Shown: positions 47,575-57,477, counted from the stretch's first letter. The stretch is 64,000 bases of DNA from Methylotenera sp. (GCA_013141495.1 JABFQV010000007.1:62001-126000), one strand, 5' to 3'. Notes: generated by a model not told the origin, from the letters alone. A program made the numbers and translations.

Positions 47575-50500
47575 CTAGTTAAATTGATGGCGATAAGCCA
47601 CAAAATACAGCAACGGAATCACAATCAGTGTCAGCAAGGTTGAAACAAAAATACCGAATATCAACGAAATAGCCAAGCCATTGAATATTGGATCATCCAA
47701 GATAAAGAATGCACCTAGCATGGCCGATAATGCCGTGAGTACAATAGGCTGAGCGCGCGTGATGGCAGAATTGATGACCGCCTCTTTAAACGGCTTGCCT
47801 GAGGCAACTTCCAGATTGATAAAATCAACCAGCAAAATAGAGTTTCGGACGATAATCCCCGCCAGCGCAATCATGCCGATCATAGATGTGGCCGTGTATT
47901 GCGCGCCCAGCAACGCATGGCCAGGCATCACGCCAATAATAGTCAGCGGAATGGGCGCCATGATAATCAACGGCGTCAAATAGGATCCGAACTGCGCCAC
48001 CACCAGTAGATAAATCAATATCAAGCCAACCGCATAAGCTGCACCCATATCGCGGAAAGTTTCATAGGTGACCTGCCATTCGCCATCCCATTTGAGGGCA
48101 TAACCGCGCTGATTATCTTCTGGTTGGCTGATAAATGACTCACCAAGCTTACCGCCACCAGGCACCTTAATTTTACTTACGGCGTCACGCATGCTAAACA
48201 TGCCGTACAGCGGACTATCCAGCTTACCTGCCATATCGGCCACTACATAATTCACAGGCAGTAAATCCTTATGAAAAATAGGTTGCTCGCGCAAGGTGTT
48301 TTCAATAGACACCAGTTCGCGGATTGGAACCAGCTTACCGCTGGAGGTTGATACTGAAAGCTTGAATAGATCCTCAATATCACCCTGCGCAGATACTGGC
48401 AAACGCAGGCGCGTTCCGGCCGGATATTTAGTGGCATCATGCAAATAGGTGACATCTTCCCCAGCCAGCCCAGTACGTAAGGTGCTGACAATTGCCGCTT
48501 GTGACACACCTAACAAAGCTGCTTTTTTCTTATCTACCACTAACTCAATTTTTTTAGCATCGGCAATGCCGCTGTTATCGGTATCTACTATACCTTCAGT
48601 GCTATCAAACACCTGTTGAACCTGCCTTGCCAGTTTCAATCTATCGGCATCGATTGGCCCGTAAATTTCAGCCACAATCGGCGAAATGACTGGTGGTCCA
48701 GGTGGTACTTCAACCACTTTGACTTTTGCACCCATGGCTTGGGCAATCTTTTGCAGTTCTGGTCTAACAAGGCTGGCAATGGCGTGGCTCTGTTCGCTAC
48801 GATGATGCTTATCGACTAAATTCACCTGAATGTCGCCAACCTCACCACCGCCTCTCAAGTAATACTGACGCACCAAACCATTAAAATTGATAGGCGCTGA
48901 AAGCCCTACATAAGCCTGATAATTAGTGACTTCTGGCACGGTAGCCAGATAAGCGGTCATGGCATGCAGTACGCTGGCCGTTGTTTCTGACGGAGTGCCT
49001 GCGGGCATATCCACCACCACCTGAAACTCGGATTTATTATCAAACGGCAGCATCTTCAGCACCACAAGTTTGGCCGCTGGTAACGCTAGCGACAGGATAA
49101 TCAACCCAAGTACCACTAGCCACAAATTGCGCCGATTCTTTTTACCTGTTGTCTCACTCAGAAATGGATTGAAAAGTCGCGTAAAAACCGGTGCAATCTT
49201 TTTAGTCAACGCATCTTCATGGTGTGCATGGCGCAGCCATATACGAGATAACCAGGGCGTAATAATGAAGGCCACCGCCAGCGAAATCAGCATGCCCATA
49301 CTGGCGTTGATCGGAATCGGGCTCATATAAGGGCCCATTAAGCCAGTCACAAAGGCCATGGGCAATAGTGCGGCAATCACCGCTAGCGTGGCTAGTATCG
49401 TTGGCCCGCCAACTTCATCTACCGCAGCTGGAATAATTTCCGTCAGTGTTGCCGATGGTTTAAGCTTCATGTGCCGATGAATATTCTCAACCACCACAAT
49501 GGCGTCATCTACCAGAATGCCGATCGAGAAAATCAGCGCAAATAATGACACGCGATTAAGCGTAAACCCCCATGCCCACGAGGCAAATAGTGTGGCGGTG
49601 AGCGTCAGGGTAACCGCTACGCCAACGATTGCTGCCTCACGGCGACCCAGCGCTAAAAATACTAACGCGATAACGGCAGAAGTTGCAAAAATCAGCTTCT
49701 GTATGAGCTTTTGCGCTTTGTCATTGGCGGTTTCACCATAGTTTCTGGTGATTTCTACTTCCATACCCGCTGGAATCAGCACATTTTTCAGACTATCAAT
49801 CTGCTTAATAACAGCATCTGCCACCGCCACTGCATTTTGACCGGGTTTTTTGGTCACGCTAATGGTAACAGCGGGATATTCAGCAATGTTATTCGTCCCT
49901 TTTTTATTAGCCTCGCCATACCAGACATAACGCTCGGCAGGCGGCGGCCCATCGTTAATGTCAGCAACCTCACCAAGATAAACCGGGTGGCCAGCATGCA
50001 AGCCCACCACCAGTTCGGCAATATCTTTAGCATCGGTAAAATACTTTCCCACCTCAACCGCAATCGACTGATTGGCATTCGTCACTTCACCCAACGGTGC
50101 GCCAACATTGGCTGATTGCAATGCACGCCGCATATCTGCGACAGTGATGTTGGATGCCGCCATGCGTACAGGGTCTATGTCAATATTTACCGCCCGGCCC
50201 GGCCCGCCAAGCGTCACCACTTCACGCGTACCTTTCACATGCTTGATTTCAGCCTCTAGCGCATGTGCCACGCGCTCAAGCTCATAAGCGCCGTCCTGAT
50301 TATTTTTAGCGTATAAAGTAGCCGTTAGAATAGGTACGTCATCAATGCCTTTAGGTTTGATGATTGGGTCACCGACACCAAGATTTTTTGGCAACCAATC
50401 CTGATTAGACTGAATCGTATTGTAAAGGCGCACCAGTGCCTCAGTGCGCGGCACCCCAACTTGAAACTGTACAGTAATCACGGCCATGCCCGGGCGAGAA

Positions 50501-50781
50501 ACCGAAGTCACGTGTTCTACATCTGCAATTTGCGATAACACCTGCTCGGCAGGAATAGAGACCATTTGCTCTACATTTTTGGCTGATGCCCCAGGAAAAG
50601 GAATCAACACATTTGCCATGGTGACATTGATCTGCGGCTCTTCCTCGCGCGGCGTAACCAGCACCGCAAACAGGCCAAGCAGCAAAGCGACCAACGCAAT
50701 CAACGGCGTAATTTGCGCCGATTGAAAATATCTGGCAATGCGTCCAGAAACGCCTAAATTGTCTGTATTATTTGTAGTCAC
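47575..50781 (-). CDS. RND family efflux pump, inner-membrane subunit
   Basis: 1,068-residue AcrB-like transporter. It starts with a membrane helix (LIALVALLLGLFAVLVTP), then EEEPQINVTMANVLIPFPGASA and VSIPAEQVLSQI, typical of this pump group. The TM4 proton-relay region is IGILVDDAIVVVENIH with two Asp. Two large periplasmic loops and twelve TM helices are expected and fit the hydrophobic pattern. It lacks the Met-rich pattern of CusA. The substrate is unknown; association with SQR and rhodanese suggests sulfur compounds or their toxic products. Confidence 0.94.
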   Translation of the reverse strand: MTTNNTDNLGVSGRIARYFQSAQITPLIALVALLLGLFAVLVTPREEEPQINVTMANVLIPFPGASAKNVEQMVSIPAEQVLSQIADVEHVTSVSRPGMAVITVQFQVGVPRTEALVRLYNTIQSNQDWLPKNLGVGDPIIKPKGIDDVPILTATLYAKNNQDGAYELERVAHALEAEIKHVKGTREVVTLGGPGRAVNIDIDPVRMAASNITVADMRRALQSANVGAPLGEVTNANQSIAVEVGKYFTDAKDIAELVVGLHAGHPVYLGEVADINDGPPPAERYVWYGEANKKGTNNIAEYPAVTISVTKKPGQNAVAVADAVIKQIDSLKNVLIPAGMEVEITRNYGETANDKAQKLIQKLIFATSAVIALVFLALGRREAAIVGVAVTLTLTATLFASWAWGFTLNRVSLFALIFSIGILVDDAIVVVENIHRHMKLKPSATLTEIIPAAVDEVGGPTILATLAVIAALLPMAFVTGLMGPYMSPIPINASMGMLISLAVAFIITPWLSRIWLRHAHHEDALTKKIAPVFTRLFNPFLSETTGKKNRRNLWLVVLGLIILSLALPAAKLVVLKMLPFDNKSEFQVVVDMPAGTPSETTASVLHAMTAYLATVPEVTNYQAYVGLSAPINFNGLVRQYYLRGGGEVGDIQVNLVDKHHRSEQSHAIASLVRPELQKIAQAMGAKVKVVEVPPGPPVISPIVAEIYGPIDADRLKLARQVQQVFDSTEGIVDTDNSGIADAKKIELVVDKKKAALLGVSQAAIVSTLRTGLAGEDVTYLHDATKYPAGTRLRLPVSAQGDIEDLFKLSVSTSSGKLVPIRELVSIENTLREQPIFHKDLLPVNYVVADMAGKLDSPLYGMFSMRDAVSKIKVPGGGKLGESFISQPEDNQRGYALKWDGEWQVTYETFRDMGAAYAVGLILIYLLVVAQFGSYLTPLIIMAPIPLTIIGVMPGHALLGAQYTATSMIGMIALAGIIVRNSILLVDFINLEVASGKPFKEAVINSAITRAQPIVLTALSAMLGAFFILDDPIFNGLAISLIFGIFVSTLLTLIVIPLLYFVAYRHQFN

Positions 50782-50804
50782 GGTGCTTTCTACTTAAAAA
50801 CTGG

Positions 50805-51872
50805 TTATTTGAAGTTCGCCGCTGCGATTGGATCTAGCGCGATAAGCTCGCCAACTTGTAAACCAGCAAAAACTTCAATATTCTCGCCTTGCTGGCGACC
50901 CAAGCGCACTTGCCTTAGCTGCGGGCGACCTTGCTTATCAACCACGTACACCGCCATCAACTCACTGCGTTTAATCACGGCAGCTATTGGCACCAGTATT
51001 TGAACCCTAGCACTTGCATCATTGACTGGTAGCATGGCGCGCGCAAACATGCCGAGGCTTACACTAGCAAGATTTTGCGGCAACGTTACCCACACCTTAA
51101 CTTTGTTACTCACAATATCCGCTGTCGGCAATATGGTGACCTGAGTCCCCACTAAATGTCGCTCGGTTTCTATCGCTGAAGGAATAAGCACTTTAATTGC
51201 CATCCCATTTTTGATTCCCGCCACTTGGCTTTGAGGTACGTTGACGACAACACGCAGTGCTTGCGGATTATAAATAGATAGCAAAGGCTTACCTGGCATC
51301 GCCATATCGCCAAGCTCAGTCATCACTTCGGCAATCACACCGTCATAAGGCGCATTGATAGTATGCAAGCCCGTTTGCACATTTGCCACACCAGTCTGCG
51401 CTAATTGTGCATTGGTTTGCGCCTGTGCGGTTTTGTAATCAGACTCCGCGCGCTCTAGTGCAGCCTGACTAATATATTGCTTTTCATGTAAACGTTTTTT
51501 ACGCTCATACTCTTGCCGCGCCGCCGTTAACTGTGCTTTGGCCGCCGCAACTTGTGCTTGATTAGTCATCATTTGCTGACTAGCAATCCGCGTGTCAATG
51601 CGTGCCAGCAACTGCCCAGCCCTGACGTGATCGCCAGCTTTAACCGGCAACGCGGTGAGGCCGCCTGAAACTTGCGGAGCAATCAGACTGTATTTGATGG
51701 CTTCTACTGAACCTTCAACGGTTACTGTTTGCGCTTGATCGGACTGTTTTACACTAAACGTAGCCAAGCCTTCTGCCCACGCTACATTTAAAAAAGCAAC
51801 ATTTAAAAATGTTGCAACCAACGTCAGCACACTTATCAATAATTTAACCAAGCTATTTTTCTCCAATAACAT
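50805..51872 (-). CDS. RND membrane-fusion protein (HlyD/AcrA type)
   Basis: 355 residues from the ATG at 51872. The signal peptide carries a tandem FLNVAFLNVA, an apparent 15-bp duplication. The lipoyl/barrel halves are visible (GGLTALPVKAGDHVRAGQLLARIDTR and INAPYDGVIAEVMTELGDMA, landmarks). The alpha hairpin lies between (KRLHEKQYISQAALERAESDYKTA, partly quoted). No lipobox is seen, so it may be a membrane-anchored or periplasmic form. It is the first gene of the operon and its promoter lies in the palindromic region shared with arsR. Confidence 0.9.
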   Translation of the reverse strand: MLLEKNSLVKLLISVLTLVATFLNVAFLNVAWAEGLATFSVKQSDQAQTVTVEGSVEAIKYSLIAPQVSGGLTALPVKAGDHVRAGQLLARIDTRIASQQMMTNQAQVAAAKAQLTAARQEYERKKRLHEKQYISQAALERAESDYKTAQAQTNAQLAQTGVANVQTGLHTINAPYDGVIAEVMTELGDMAMPGKPLLSIYNPQALRVVVNVPQSQVAGIKNGMAIKVLIPSAIETERHLVGTQVTILPTADIVSNKVKVWVTLPQNLASVSLGMFARAMLPVNDASARVQILVPIAAVIKRSELMAVYVVDKQGRPQLRQVRLGRQQGENIEVFAGLQVGELIALDPIAAANFK

Positions 51873-51897
51873 GTTGATGCTTATTAACTTTAATGGC

Positions 51898-51923
51898 ACT
51901 ATATAACCATATAGTTATATAGT
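51898..51923. promoter_or_regulatory. Candidate ArsR operator between the RND operon and arsR
   Basis: ACTATATAAC-CATATA-GTTATATAGT, a perfect 10-bp inverted repeat with a 6-bp spacer. It lies 26 bp from the membrane-fusion protein start and about 80 bp before the ArsR start. ArsR/SmtB repressors bind AT-rich palindromes of this size at divergent promoters. Binding is inferred. Confidence 0.65.
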
Positions 51924-52004
51924 CAAATAATAATTTTATGTATAATGTTATTTGTACCAATGAGCATTAGTATTAAGTCATTGCATATCACGATGGAAAG
52001 TAAA

Positions 52005-52352
52005 ATGAGCGCACTCAATGAACAAGCACTAGAATACGTGGCTAAATATTTCAAAGCCTTAGCCGAGCCGATGCGGCTTAAAGTGCTAAACGCACTGCAG
52101 GATGGCGAAAAAAACGTTAGTCAGTTAACGCAACTATCAGGCGGCACGCAAGCCAACGTCTCCAAGCACCTAACACTGCTCGCGCAATATAATTTAGTTA
52201 AACGAGAGTCGCGTGGGACTAATGTCTATTACAGAATTGCAGACCCTAGCGTGTATGAGCTGTGTGAGTTGGTTTGCGGGCAGATAGGCAAGCGCATGAA
52301 TTTGGAAGAAGATATTAAAAAACTGTTTACTGCGACCAGCCAGACTAATTAA
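52005..52352 (+). CDS. ArsR/SmtB family repressor with C-terminal Cys pair
   Basis: 115-residue winged-helix repressor. [23 protein letters not shown] leads into the recognition region [20 protein letters not shown], then [14 protein letters not shown] for the wing. It has no ELCVCDL metal site. The only cysteines are Cys87 and Cys91 in ELCELVCGQ on the last helix. Sulfide sensors of the BigR/SqrR group use one Cys in an early helix and one in the late helix, so this one differs. The start at 52005 is chosen for GGAAAG just upstream and fits family length. It diverges from the RND operon; its stop overlaps that of cysK. Confidence 0.85.
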   Translation: MSALNEQALEYVAKYFKALAEPMRLKVLNALQDGEKNVSQLTQLSGGTQANVSKHLTLLAQYNLVKRESRGTNVYYRIADPSVYELCELVCGQIGKRMNLEEDIKKLFTATSQTN

Positions 52353-53326
52353 ATCGCCGTGCCCTGCGCATCAAACAAACCCTCAAACAAAATAGAGCTT
52401 AAATAGCGTTCACCTGAATCTGGCAATATTACCACAATAATTTTACCGGCGTTTTCAGGTCGCTTGGAGTAGCGCACCGCAACCGCTACGGCTGCTCCGC
52501 AAGAGATGCCAGAGAGAATACCCTCTTCACGCGCTAGACGTTGGGCGTAAAGAATGGCTTCTTCATTACTGACTTGCGCAATGTCATCCACTAAAGATAA
52601 ATCTAAAACGTCCGGGACAAAGCCAGCGCCGATGCCCTGAATTTTGTGTGGCGCAGGTTTTAGCGCCTCACCCGCGCGTTTTTGACTCAGCACTGGACTC
52701 GCAGCGGGCTCTACCGCTACCGTCACAATCTGCTTACCTTTAGTGTTTTTAATGTAACGCGAGACCCCGGTAATCGTGCCGCCAGTACCAACACCGGAGA
52801 CAAAAATATCAATATTGCCATCGGTTGCATCCCAAATTTCTGGACCCGTGGTTTTTTCATGAATATCAGGATTAGCTGGATTTTTAAATTGTTGCAACAG
52901 TACATAGCGGTTTGGATCAGAAGCTGCGATTTCTTCTGCTTTTGCAATGGCGCCACTCATCCCTTTTGCGCCTTCGGTCAGCACTAGTTTTGCGCCATAA
53001 GCCACTAATAATTTACGGCGTTCAATACTCATAGTTTCTGGCATCGTGAGTGTAAGCGGAATGCCACGGGCGGCGGCAACAAATGCTAATGCAATGCCAG
53101 TATTACCGCTGGTAGGCTCCACAATTTCCTTACCCGCACCGAGTAAACCACGCTGTTCAGCATCCCAGATCATAGCCGCACCAATCCGGCACTTGACTGA
53201 ATATGCAGGGTTGCGTCCTTCTATCTTGGCTAACACAGTTGCTACGGCACCATCCGTAACCCGATTAAGTTTTATTAAAGGCGTATTGCCGATAGATTGA
53301 GCGTTATCATCAAACCAGTTTGACAT
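52349..53326 (-). CDS. cysK: Cysteine synthase A
   Basis: PLP enzyme that joins sulfide to O-acetylserine to make cysteine. 325 residues. The cofactor lysine lies in [11 protein letters not shown], the phosphate-binding loop is [10 protein letters not shown], and [14 protein letters not shown] is the second PLP loop. The [14 protein letters not shown] pattern is CysK-type rather than CysM. It converges with the ArsR gene, their stops overlapping by 4 bp. Using sulfide for cysteine is consistent with the sulfide-related genes next door, but cysK is also common elsewhere. Confidence 0.95.
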   Translation of the reverse strand: MSNWFDDNAQSIGNTPLIKLNRVTDGAVATVLAKIEGRNPAYSVKCRIGAAMIWDAEQRGLLGAGKEIVEPTSGNTGIALAFVAAARGIPLTLTMPETMSIERRKLLVAYGAKLVLTEGAKGMSGAIAKAEEIAASDPNRYVLLQQFKNPANPDIHEKTTGPEIWDATDGNIDIFVSGVGTGGTITGVSRYIKNTKGKQIVTVAVEPAASPVLSQKRAGEALKPAPHKIQGIGAGFVPDVLDLSLVDDIAQVSNEEAILYAQRLAREEGILSGISCGAAVAVAVRYSKRPENAGKIIVVILPDSGERYLSSILFEGLFDAQGTAI

Positions 53327-53698
53327 GGGAGTTCTCCTAATGTGCCAGCATGTCGTGGCATGCTATTTACGCTAAGTCAAAATCAATACTCTACCAATTT
53401 ACATCGATCACTGAAAATAACTATTAGTTATTTGTATATAAGGCATTCCACTAAAAGTTGGTATCCGAATGGTGTGATTGATTCGTAATTTTGTTGTTGC
53501 TAAACCAAAGCAAATTAAACGATTGATCAAACAAGCTAACTTAAAATAAGGCTTCACAATGGCAGTCAAGTAACAACCTATATTTTCAAGCCAACTGACT
53601 ATAAACACCTCTGATTTTCAGCATACATCTTTAGCTGTAATAAAAAAACGACATGACTGTATAATCCTGCCACTTATGTGAGCATAAAATAGACATCT
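53327..53698. other. Gene-free interval between cysK and the glycosyltransferase cluster
   Basis: 372 bp, AT-rich. A 66-codon minus-strand ORF at 53408-53608 has no recognisable domain or good ribosome-binding site. No repeat, RNA gene or hairpin of note was found. The interval presumably holds the promoters of cysK (minus) and of the cluster starting at 53699. Confidence 0.5.
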
Positions 53699-55303
53699 AT
53701 GACATCAAATTTGTACAAAAAACTTTGTTACGCCCTATTTTCGGCATTGGCCATTTTTATTTTACTCACGTTTAAACAATATGGCATTAGCAACGATGAG
53801 CAGGTTCAACACGTCTATGGTCAGCTACTGTTAAAGTTTTACAGCTCAGGCTTTACCGACCAATCAGCATTCATGTACAAAAACCTTTATCTCTATGGTG
53901 GTTTCTTCGATTTAATCGCAGCATTTTTAGAGAAAATACTACCACTTTGGGTTTGGGATATTCGACATTTACTCTCAGCAGCTTTTGGCTTCGCTGGCAT
54001 GATCGCCGTTTACAAAAGTACGCGTGAACTTTCTGGTGAGCGTGCGGCTTTTTTAGCGTTGTTACTGCTCATAATAACAGGGACATGGACTGGCGCCATG
54101 TTCACACATACCAAAGATGTGTCGTTCGGCGCATGCATGGCCTGGGCGCTTTATTATATGATAATTATCTCCAGACACTTGCCACGCGTTCCCCTCAATT
54201 TAGCACTTAAATTTGGTGCCACTGTTGGCTTTGCATTGGGCTTAAGAATTGGCGGTGCATTTGCGGTCATCTATATCATATTGTTAGTCCTGATAGCAGG
54301 ATGGTTGAATGCCAGGACTTTAAAAAATAAATTAGACTATTACTGGCAGAGTGCTTTAAGTTTACTGCCTGCTGGAGCTATCGCTTTCAGCTTAATGGCT
54401 ATTTTCTGGCCGTGGGCTGTCATGGGTAGCGACCATATTCTCATTGCCGCAAAATCGTTTTCTCATTTTTCATTTGATATGAATACGATGGTTAACGGTA
54501 AGTTTGTCAGTATTGGTGACGTGCCTCGCACTTATTTATTTAATTATTTATCTATTCGACTACCTGAAATCTTTTTGCTAGGGCTACTAAGTATTGCCCT
54601 AATCCTTATCTTCAAAATAAAAAGGGTAAAGTTAGTCAATAGCTTGCCTGAAATAAGTGTAGCGATTGCACTCTTAACCCCATTGCTATTCGTGCTTTAT
54701 GACAGGCCCGCTCTGTACAACGGTGTCAGACACTTCACATTTATTCTCCCTGTTCTTGCGATTGTCGCTGGCATTGGCTTATCCAAGGCATTCGACATGC
54801 TGTCGCCTTATAAAAAACTGCGTTTAGGCTTTATCGCATTTTGCATATTGTTAACTTCAAGCACCATCTACACACTGTGTAAACTTCATCCTTATCAATA
54901 CCTATACTACAATTATTTTGCAGGTGAAAACTTCAAAAAAGCCATCCATAATTGGGAAGGTGACTATTGGTCGAGCAGTCTAATAGATGCAACGAAGCTA
55001 TTGGAAAACTATATTGATGCCGAACAAATGAAGTTGCCGAATAAGCACAATCGAGTATATTCCGTAGCGGTTTGCGCTGAAGCTTTTCAAGGTGGCGCGT
55101 ATTTAGATAGTCGATTCAACATCACAGAGGATTGGGTCAATGCTGATTTTTATATTTCCAGCACCAACATGAATTGCGATAAAGTACTTAATGGTAAAAT
55201 AATTGGGACTGTAGAGCGCTTGAACGCACCACTAGCCATAGTTAAAGATCGCCGAGATTTGACAGGTGAAGATCGCCGCCCACACGCAGCACCACGAGAT
55301 TAA
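53699..55303 (+). CDS. Membrane glycosyltransferase of the GT39/ArnT-like (GT-C) type
   Basis: 534-residue integral membrane protein with about ten to twelve hydrophobic helices. A short first loop carries an acidic pair (SNDEQVQHVYGQ), as in GT-C enzymes where Asp-Glu in the first loop is catalytic. HTKDVSFGACMAWAL is another landmark. Such enzymes use polyprenyl-phosphate sugars and work on the outer face of the membrane. It is the first gene of a cluster with a GT2 enzyme that would make the lipid-linked donor, and a GtrA flippase-like protein. The acceptor is unknown (protein, lipid A or glycan). Confidence 0.75.
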   Translation: MTSNLYKKLCYALFSALAIFILLTFKQYGISNDEQVQHVYGQLLLKFYSSGFTDQSAFMYKNLYLYGGFFDLIAAFLEKILPLWVWDIRHLLSAAFGFAGMIAVYKSTRELSGERAAFLALLLLIITGTWTGAMFTHTKDVSFGACMAWALYYMIIISRHLPRVPLNLALKFGATVGFALGLRIGGAFAVIYIILLVLIAGWLNARTLKNKLDYYWQSALSLLPAGAIAFSLMAIFWPWAVMGSDHILIAAKSFSHFSFDMNTMVNGKFVSIGDVPRTYLFNYLSIRLPEIFLLGLLSIALILIFKIKRVKLVNSLPEISVAIALLTPLLFVLYDRPALYNGVRHFTFILPVLAIVAGIGLSKAFDMLSPYKKLRLGFIAFCILLTSSTIYTLCKLHPYQYLYYNYFAGENFKKAIHNWEGDYWSSSLIDATKLLENYIDAEQMKLPNKHNRVYSVAVCAEAFQGGAYLDSRFNITEDWVNADFYISSTNMNCDKVLNGKIIGTVERLNAPLAIVKDRRDLTGEDRRPHAAPRD

Positions 55304-55306
55304 AAA

Positions 55307-56287
55307 ATGACTGAAAATAAAGTTTATTTGCGAAACAACACTCAACCTCACCTGACAGTAATCGTGCCCGCTTTCAATGAGTGCGCAACCATCGTCACTA
55401 CGGTCAATAACATTGCTGAGCACGTAGCGCAACTTAGCCCACATTGGGATATCGTAGTGATTGATGATGGTAGCCACGACCAAACCGCTCAGGTGGTACG
55501 TGGCTTATCGGCCAACTTACAGACAACCTTAGTAAGATTTTCCCGTAATTTTGGCAAAGAATACGCCATTACGGCAGGCTTGGAACATGCGACAGGCGAC
55601 ATTGTGATTTGCATGGATGCAGATGGTCAACACTCATCTGAACTACTGCGAGAAATGCTGGGAAAATGGCGCGAAGGCTACGATATGGTCTATGCTGTGC
55701 GTCAAGACCGTGAATCGGAATCACACTTCAAACGCTGGGGTTCTCGAATTTTTTACCGCGCCATCAGCTTGGGTGGTCAAATCCATATTCCAAGAGATGC
55801 AGGTGACTTTCGCCTGATGGATAGACAAGTGGTGAACGCCCTGCTGTCTTTACCAGAACGCAACCGCTTCATGAAAGGAATTTACGCCTGGGTAGGTTAC
55901 AAATCTATTGGCATCCCCTTTACCCCTTTGCCACGCTCACACGGTGAAAGCACATTCTCGAAACTAAAACTCATGCAACTTGCATGGACAGGCGTTACAA
56001 GTTTTTCTGTCATGCCTCTACGCTTAGCGAGTGCTGTTGGTGCTTCACTAGCATTTTTTGCATTTATTTACGGCATATACGTAGTGATAGATTATTTGTT
56101 TTTTAATGAATCTGTTCCAGGTTGGCCAACCATTGTTGCGGGCATGATGTTTTTTGCTGGCGTACAACTTTTGTTTATTGGTATTTTAGGTGAGTATTTA
56201 GCACGTATTTACGATGAGGTGAAAGGTCGCCCACCTTATATTGTGGCAGAAGTAGCTAAACCCGAAATAAACAATAAAAACACCTAA
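55307..56287 (+). CDS. GT2 polyprenyl-phosphate sugar transferase (GtrB/DPM-like)
   Basis: 326 residues. The catalytic GT-A domain shows VIVPAFNECATIVTTVNNI, then VIDDGSHDQTAQVV and the DxD motif MDADGQHSSEL. The conserved RFMKGIYAWVGYKSI follows. Two C-terminal membrane helices are present, near residues 230-290. The layout matches ArnC/GtrB/dolichyl-phosphate-mannose-synthase-like proteins that load a sugar on a polyprenyl phosphate. It overlaps the GtrA gene (TAATG) by one base, so both act together. The sugar is unknown. Confidence 0.9.
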   Translation: MTENKVYLRNNTQPHLTVIVPAFNECATIVTTVNNIAEHVAQLSPHWDIVVIDDGSHDQTAQVVRGLSANLQTTLVRFSRNFGKEYAITAGLEHATGDIVICMDADGQHSSELLREMLGKWREGYDMVYAVRQDRESESHFKRWGSRIFYRAISLGGQIHIPRDAGDFRLMDRQVVNALLSLPERNRFMKGIYAWVGYKSIGIPFTPLPRSHGESTFSKLKLMQLAWTGVTSFSVMPLRLASAVGASLAFFAFIYGIYVVIDYLFFNESVPGWPTIVAGMMFFAGVQLLFIGILGEYLARIYDEVKGRPPYIVAEVAKPEINNKNT

Positions 56288-56679
56288 TGCGCCAAACACA
56301 CACACAGTCCCTGTCATGGTTTACTATCATCGGCATCATCGCTGCTGCCGTGCATTATGTGATTGCAGTTGGGCTTGAGTGGAGTCATCTGCTGCCTCCT
56401 ACTCAAGCGAATATCATCGGGTTCCTTAGCGCTTTTCCTGTTAGCTATTTTGGGCATAGTAAATTAAGTTTTTCCAATCAAAACGCTACGCATAAACAGG
56501 CCTTTCCACGTTTTCTGGCTGTAGCGGTAGCAGGCTTTGTTGCCAATCAGTCTCTGGTCATTGTGGCATTACGATTCACACAACTACCTTTCTGGCTGGT
56601 GCTCGGTTTTATTATGGTTGTCATTGCCGCATCTACTTATTTATTAAGTCGCTATTGGGCATTTAAGGGCGCACTGTGA
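56287..56679 (+). CDS. GtrA-like membrane protein
   Basis: 130 residues with four membrane helices and the GtrA pattern: SWFTIIGIIAAAVHYVIAVGL, then IIGFLSAFPVSYFGHSKLSF and a final SRYWAFK. GtrA proteins are thought to flip polyprenyl-linked sugars. The start overlaps the GT2 stop by one base and the end overlaps the next start by four bases, so all three are translated as one unit. Seen in O-antigen-modification operons with a GtrB. Confidence 0.9.
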   Translation: MRQTHTQSLSWFTIIGIIAAAVHYVIAVGLEWSHLLPPTQANIIGFLSAFPVSYFGHSKLSFSNQNATHKQAFPRFLAVAVAGFVANQSLVIVALRFTQLPFWLVLGFIMVVIAASTYLLSRYWAFKGAL

Positions 56680-57467
56680 CATCATTGATAATATGTGCTG
56701 ATGATTACGCGCAAAGCCCAGCGATTGATGCGGGGATTATTCAGTTGATCCAGCAAAACAGGCTCAGTGCGACTTCATGCATGGTGCTTAGCCCACGCTG
56801 GGCCGAAGCTGCAAAATCACTCACACCAGAAATAAGAAGCAAAGCGGATATTGGTTTACACCTTGACTTCACCCAGTTTGGCGATGCTTATGCCCACCCT
56901 GTATTGATAATACGCAGTTTACTGCGAAGTTTATCCATCCAAGCGATACGCTTGAGCATTCACGCACAACTAGATCAGTTTGAAAATGCATTGGGTACAG
57001 CACCGGATTATGTAGATGGACATCAGCATGTGCATCAATTACCGCAAATTCGTGACGCCTTACTTGATATTTTAAAACAGCGATACAGTAAGAAATTACC
57101 TTGGATACGTATTGCAAAACCGCCAGCCGGCGATGGCTTTAAAGGTAAAATCATCAAGCACCTTGGCGCCAATGTTTTAGAACATAAAGCGAAGGCCATG
57201 GGGTTTGATTGTAGCGGTGCTTTACTGGGTGTTTATGGCTTTACTGGTGAAAGTAAAGATTATGAAAAACTGCTTAGCACTTGGATATCAGCCGCCAATA
57301 ACAGCTTAGGTACGCCTGCTTTAATGTGTCACCCGGCCATTGATAAGTTAGGAAGCGAAATAAACGATCCTATTTACGTAGCCAGACTGAACGAGTTTTT
57401 AGTACTTAATAGCAACAATTTCTATTCACTTTTGCAAACGGTTAAGCTCACACGTAAACCATACTAG
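56676..57467 (+). CDS. Carbohydrate deacetylase, ChbG/YdjC family
   Basis: 263 residues. It starts LIICADDYAQSPAIDAGI, with the catalytic Asp pair, and has YVDGHQHVHQLPQIRD with the metal-binding His set. DIGLHLDFTQFG is also typical. Family enzymes remove acetyl groups from N-acetylated sugars such as chitin oligosaccharides. The GTG start overlaps the GtrA stop (GTGA). In this cluster it may deacetylate the sugar that is transferred; this is inferred from position. Confidence 0.88.
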   Translation: MTSLIICADDYAQSPAIDAGIIQLIQQNRLSATSCMVLSPRWAEAAKSLTPEIRSKADIGLHLDFTQFGDAYAHPVLIIRSLLRSLSIQAIRLSIHAQLDQFENALGTAPDYVDGHQHVHQLPQIRDALLDILKQRYSKKLPWIRIAKPPAGDGFKGKIIKHLGANVLEHKAKAMGFDCSGALLGVYGFTGESKDYEKLLSTWISAANNSLGTPALMCHPAIDKLGSEINDPIYVARLNEFLVLNSNNFYSLLQTVKLTRKPY

Positions 57468-57477
57468 TATTTAATAC

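Noticed and set aside
47575-50781. Heavy-metal (CusA-type) pump
   Set aside because: No Met-rich substrate channel pattern was seen, and the neighbours point to sulfur rather than copper or silver; left as a general RND pump.
52005-52352. Arsenic- or cadmium-sensing ArsR
   Set aside because: The usual ELCVCDL-type metal site in the recognition helix is missing.
53408-53608. 66-codon minus-strand ORF between cysK and the glycosyltransferase cluster
   Set aside because: No family resemblance, no good ribosome-binding site, and rich in residues typical of untranslated AT-rich DNA.
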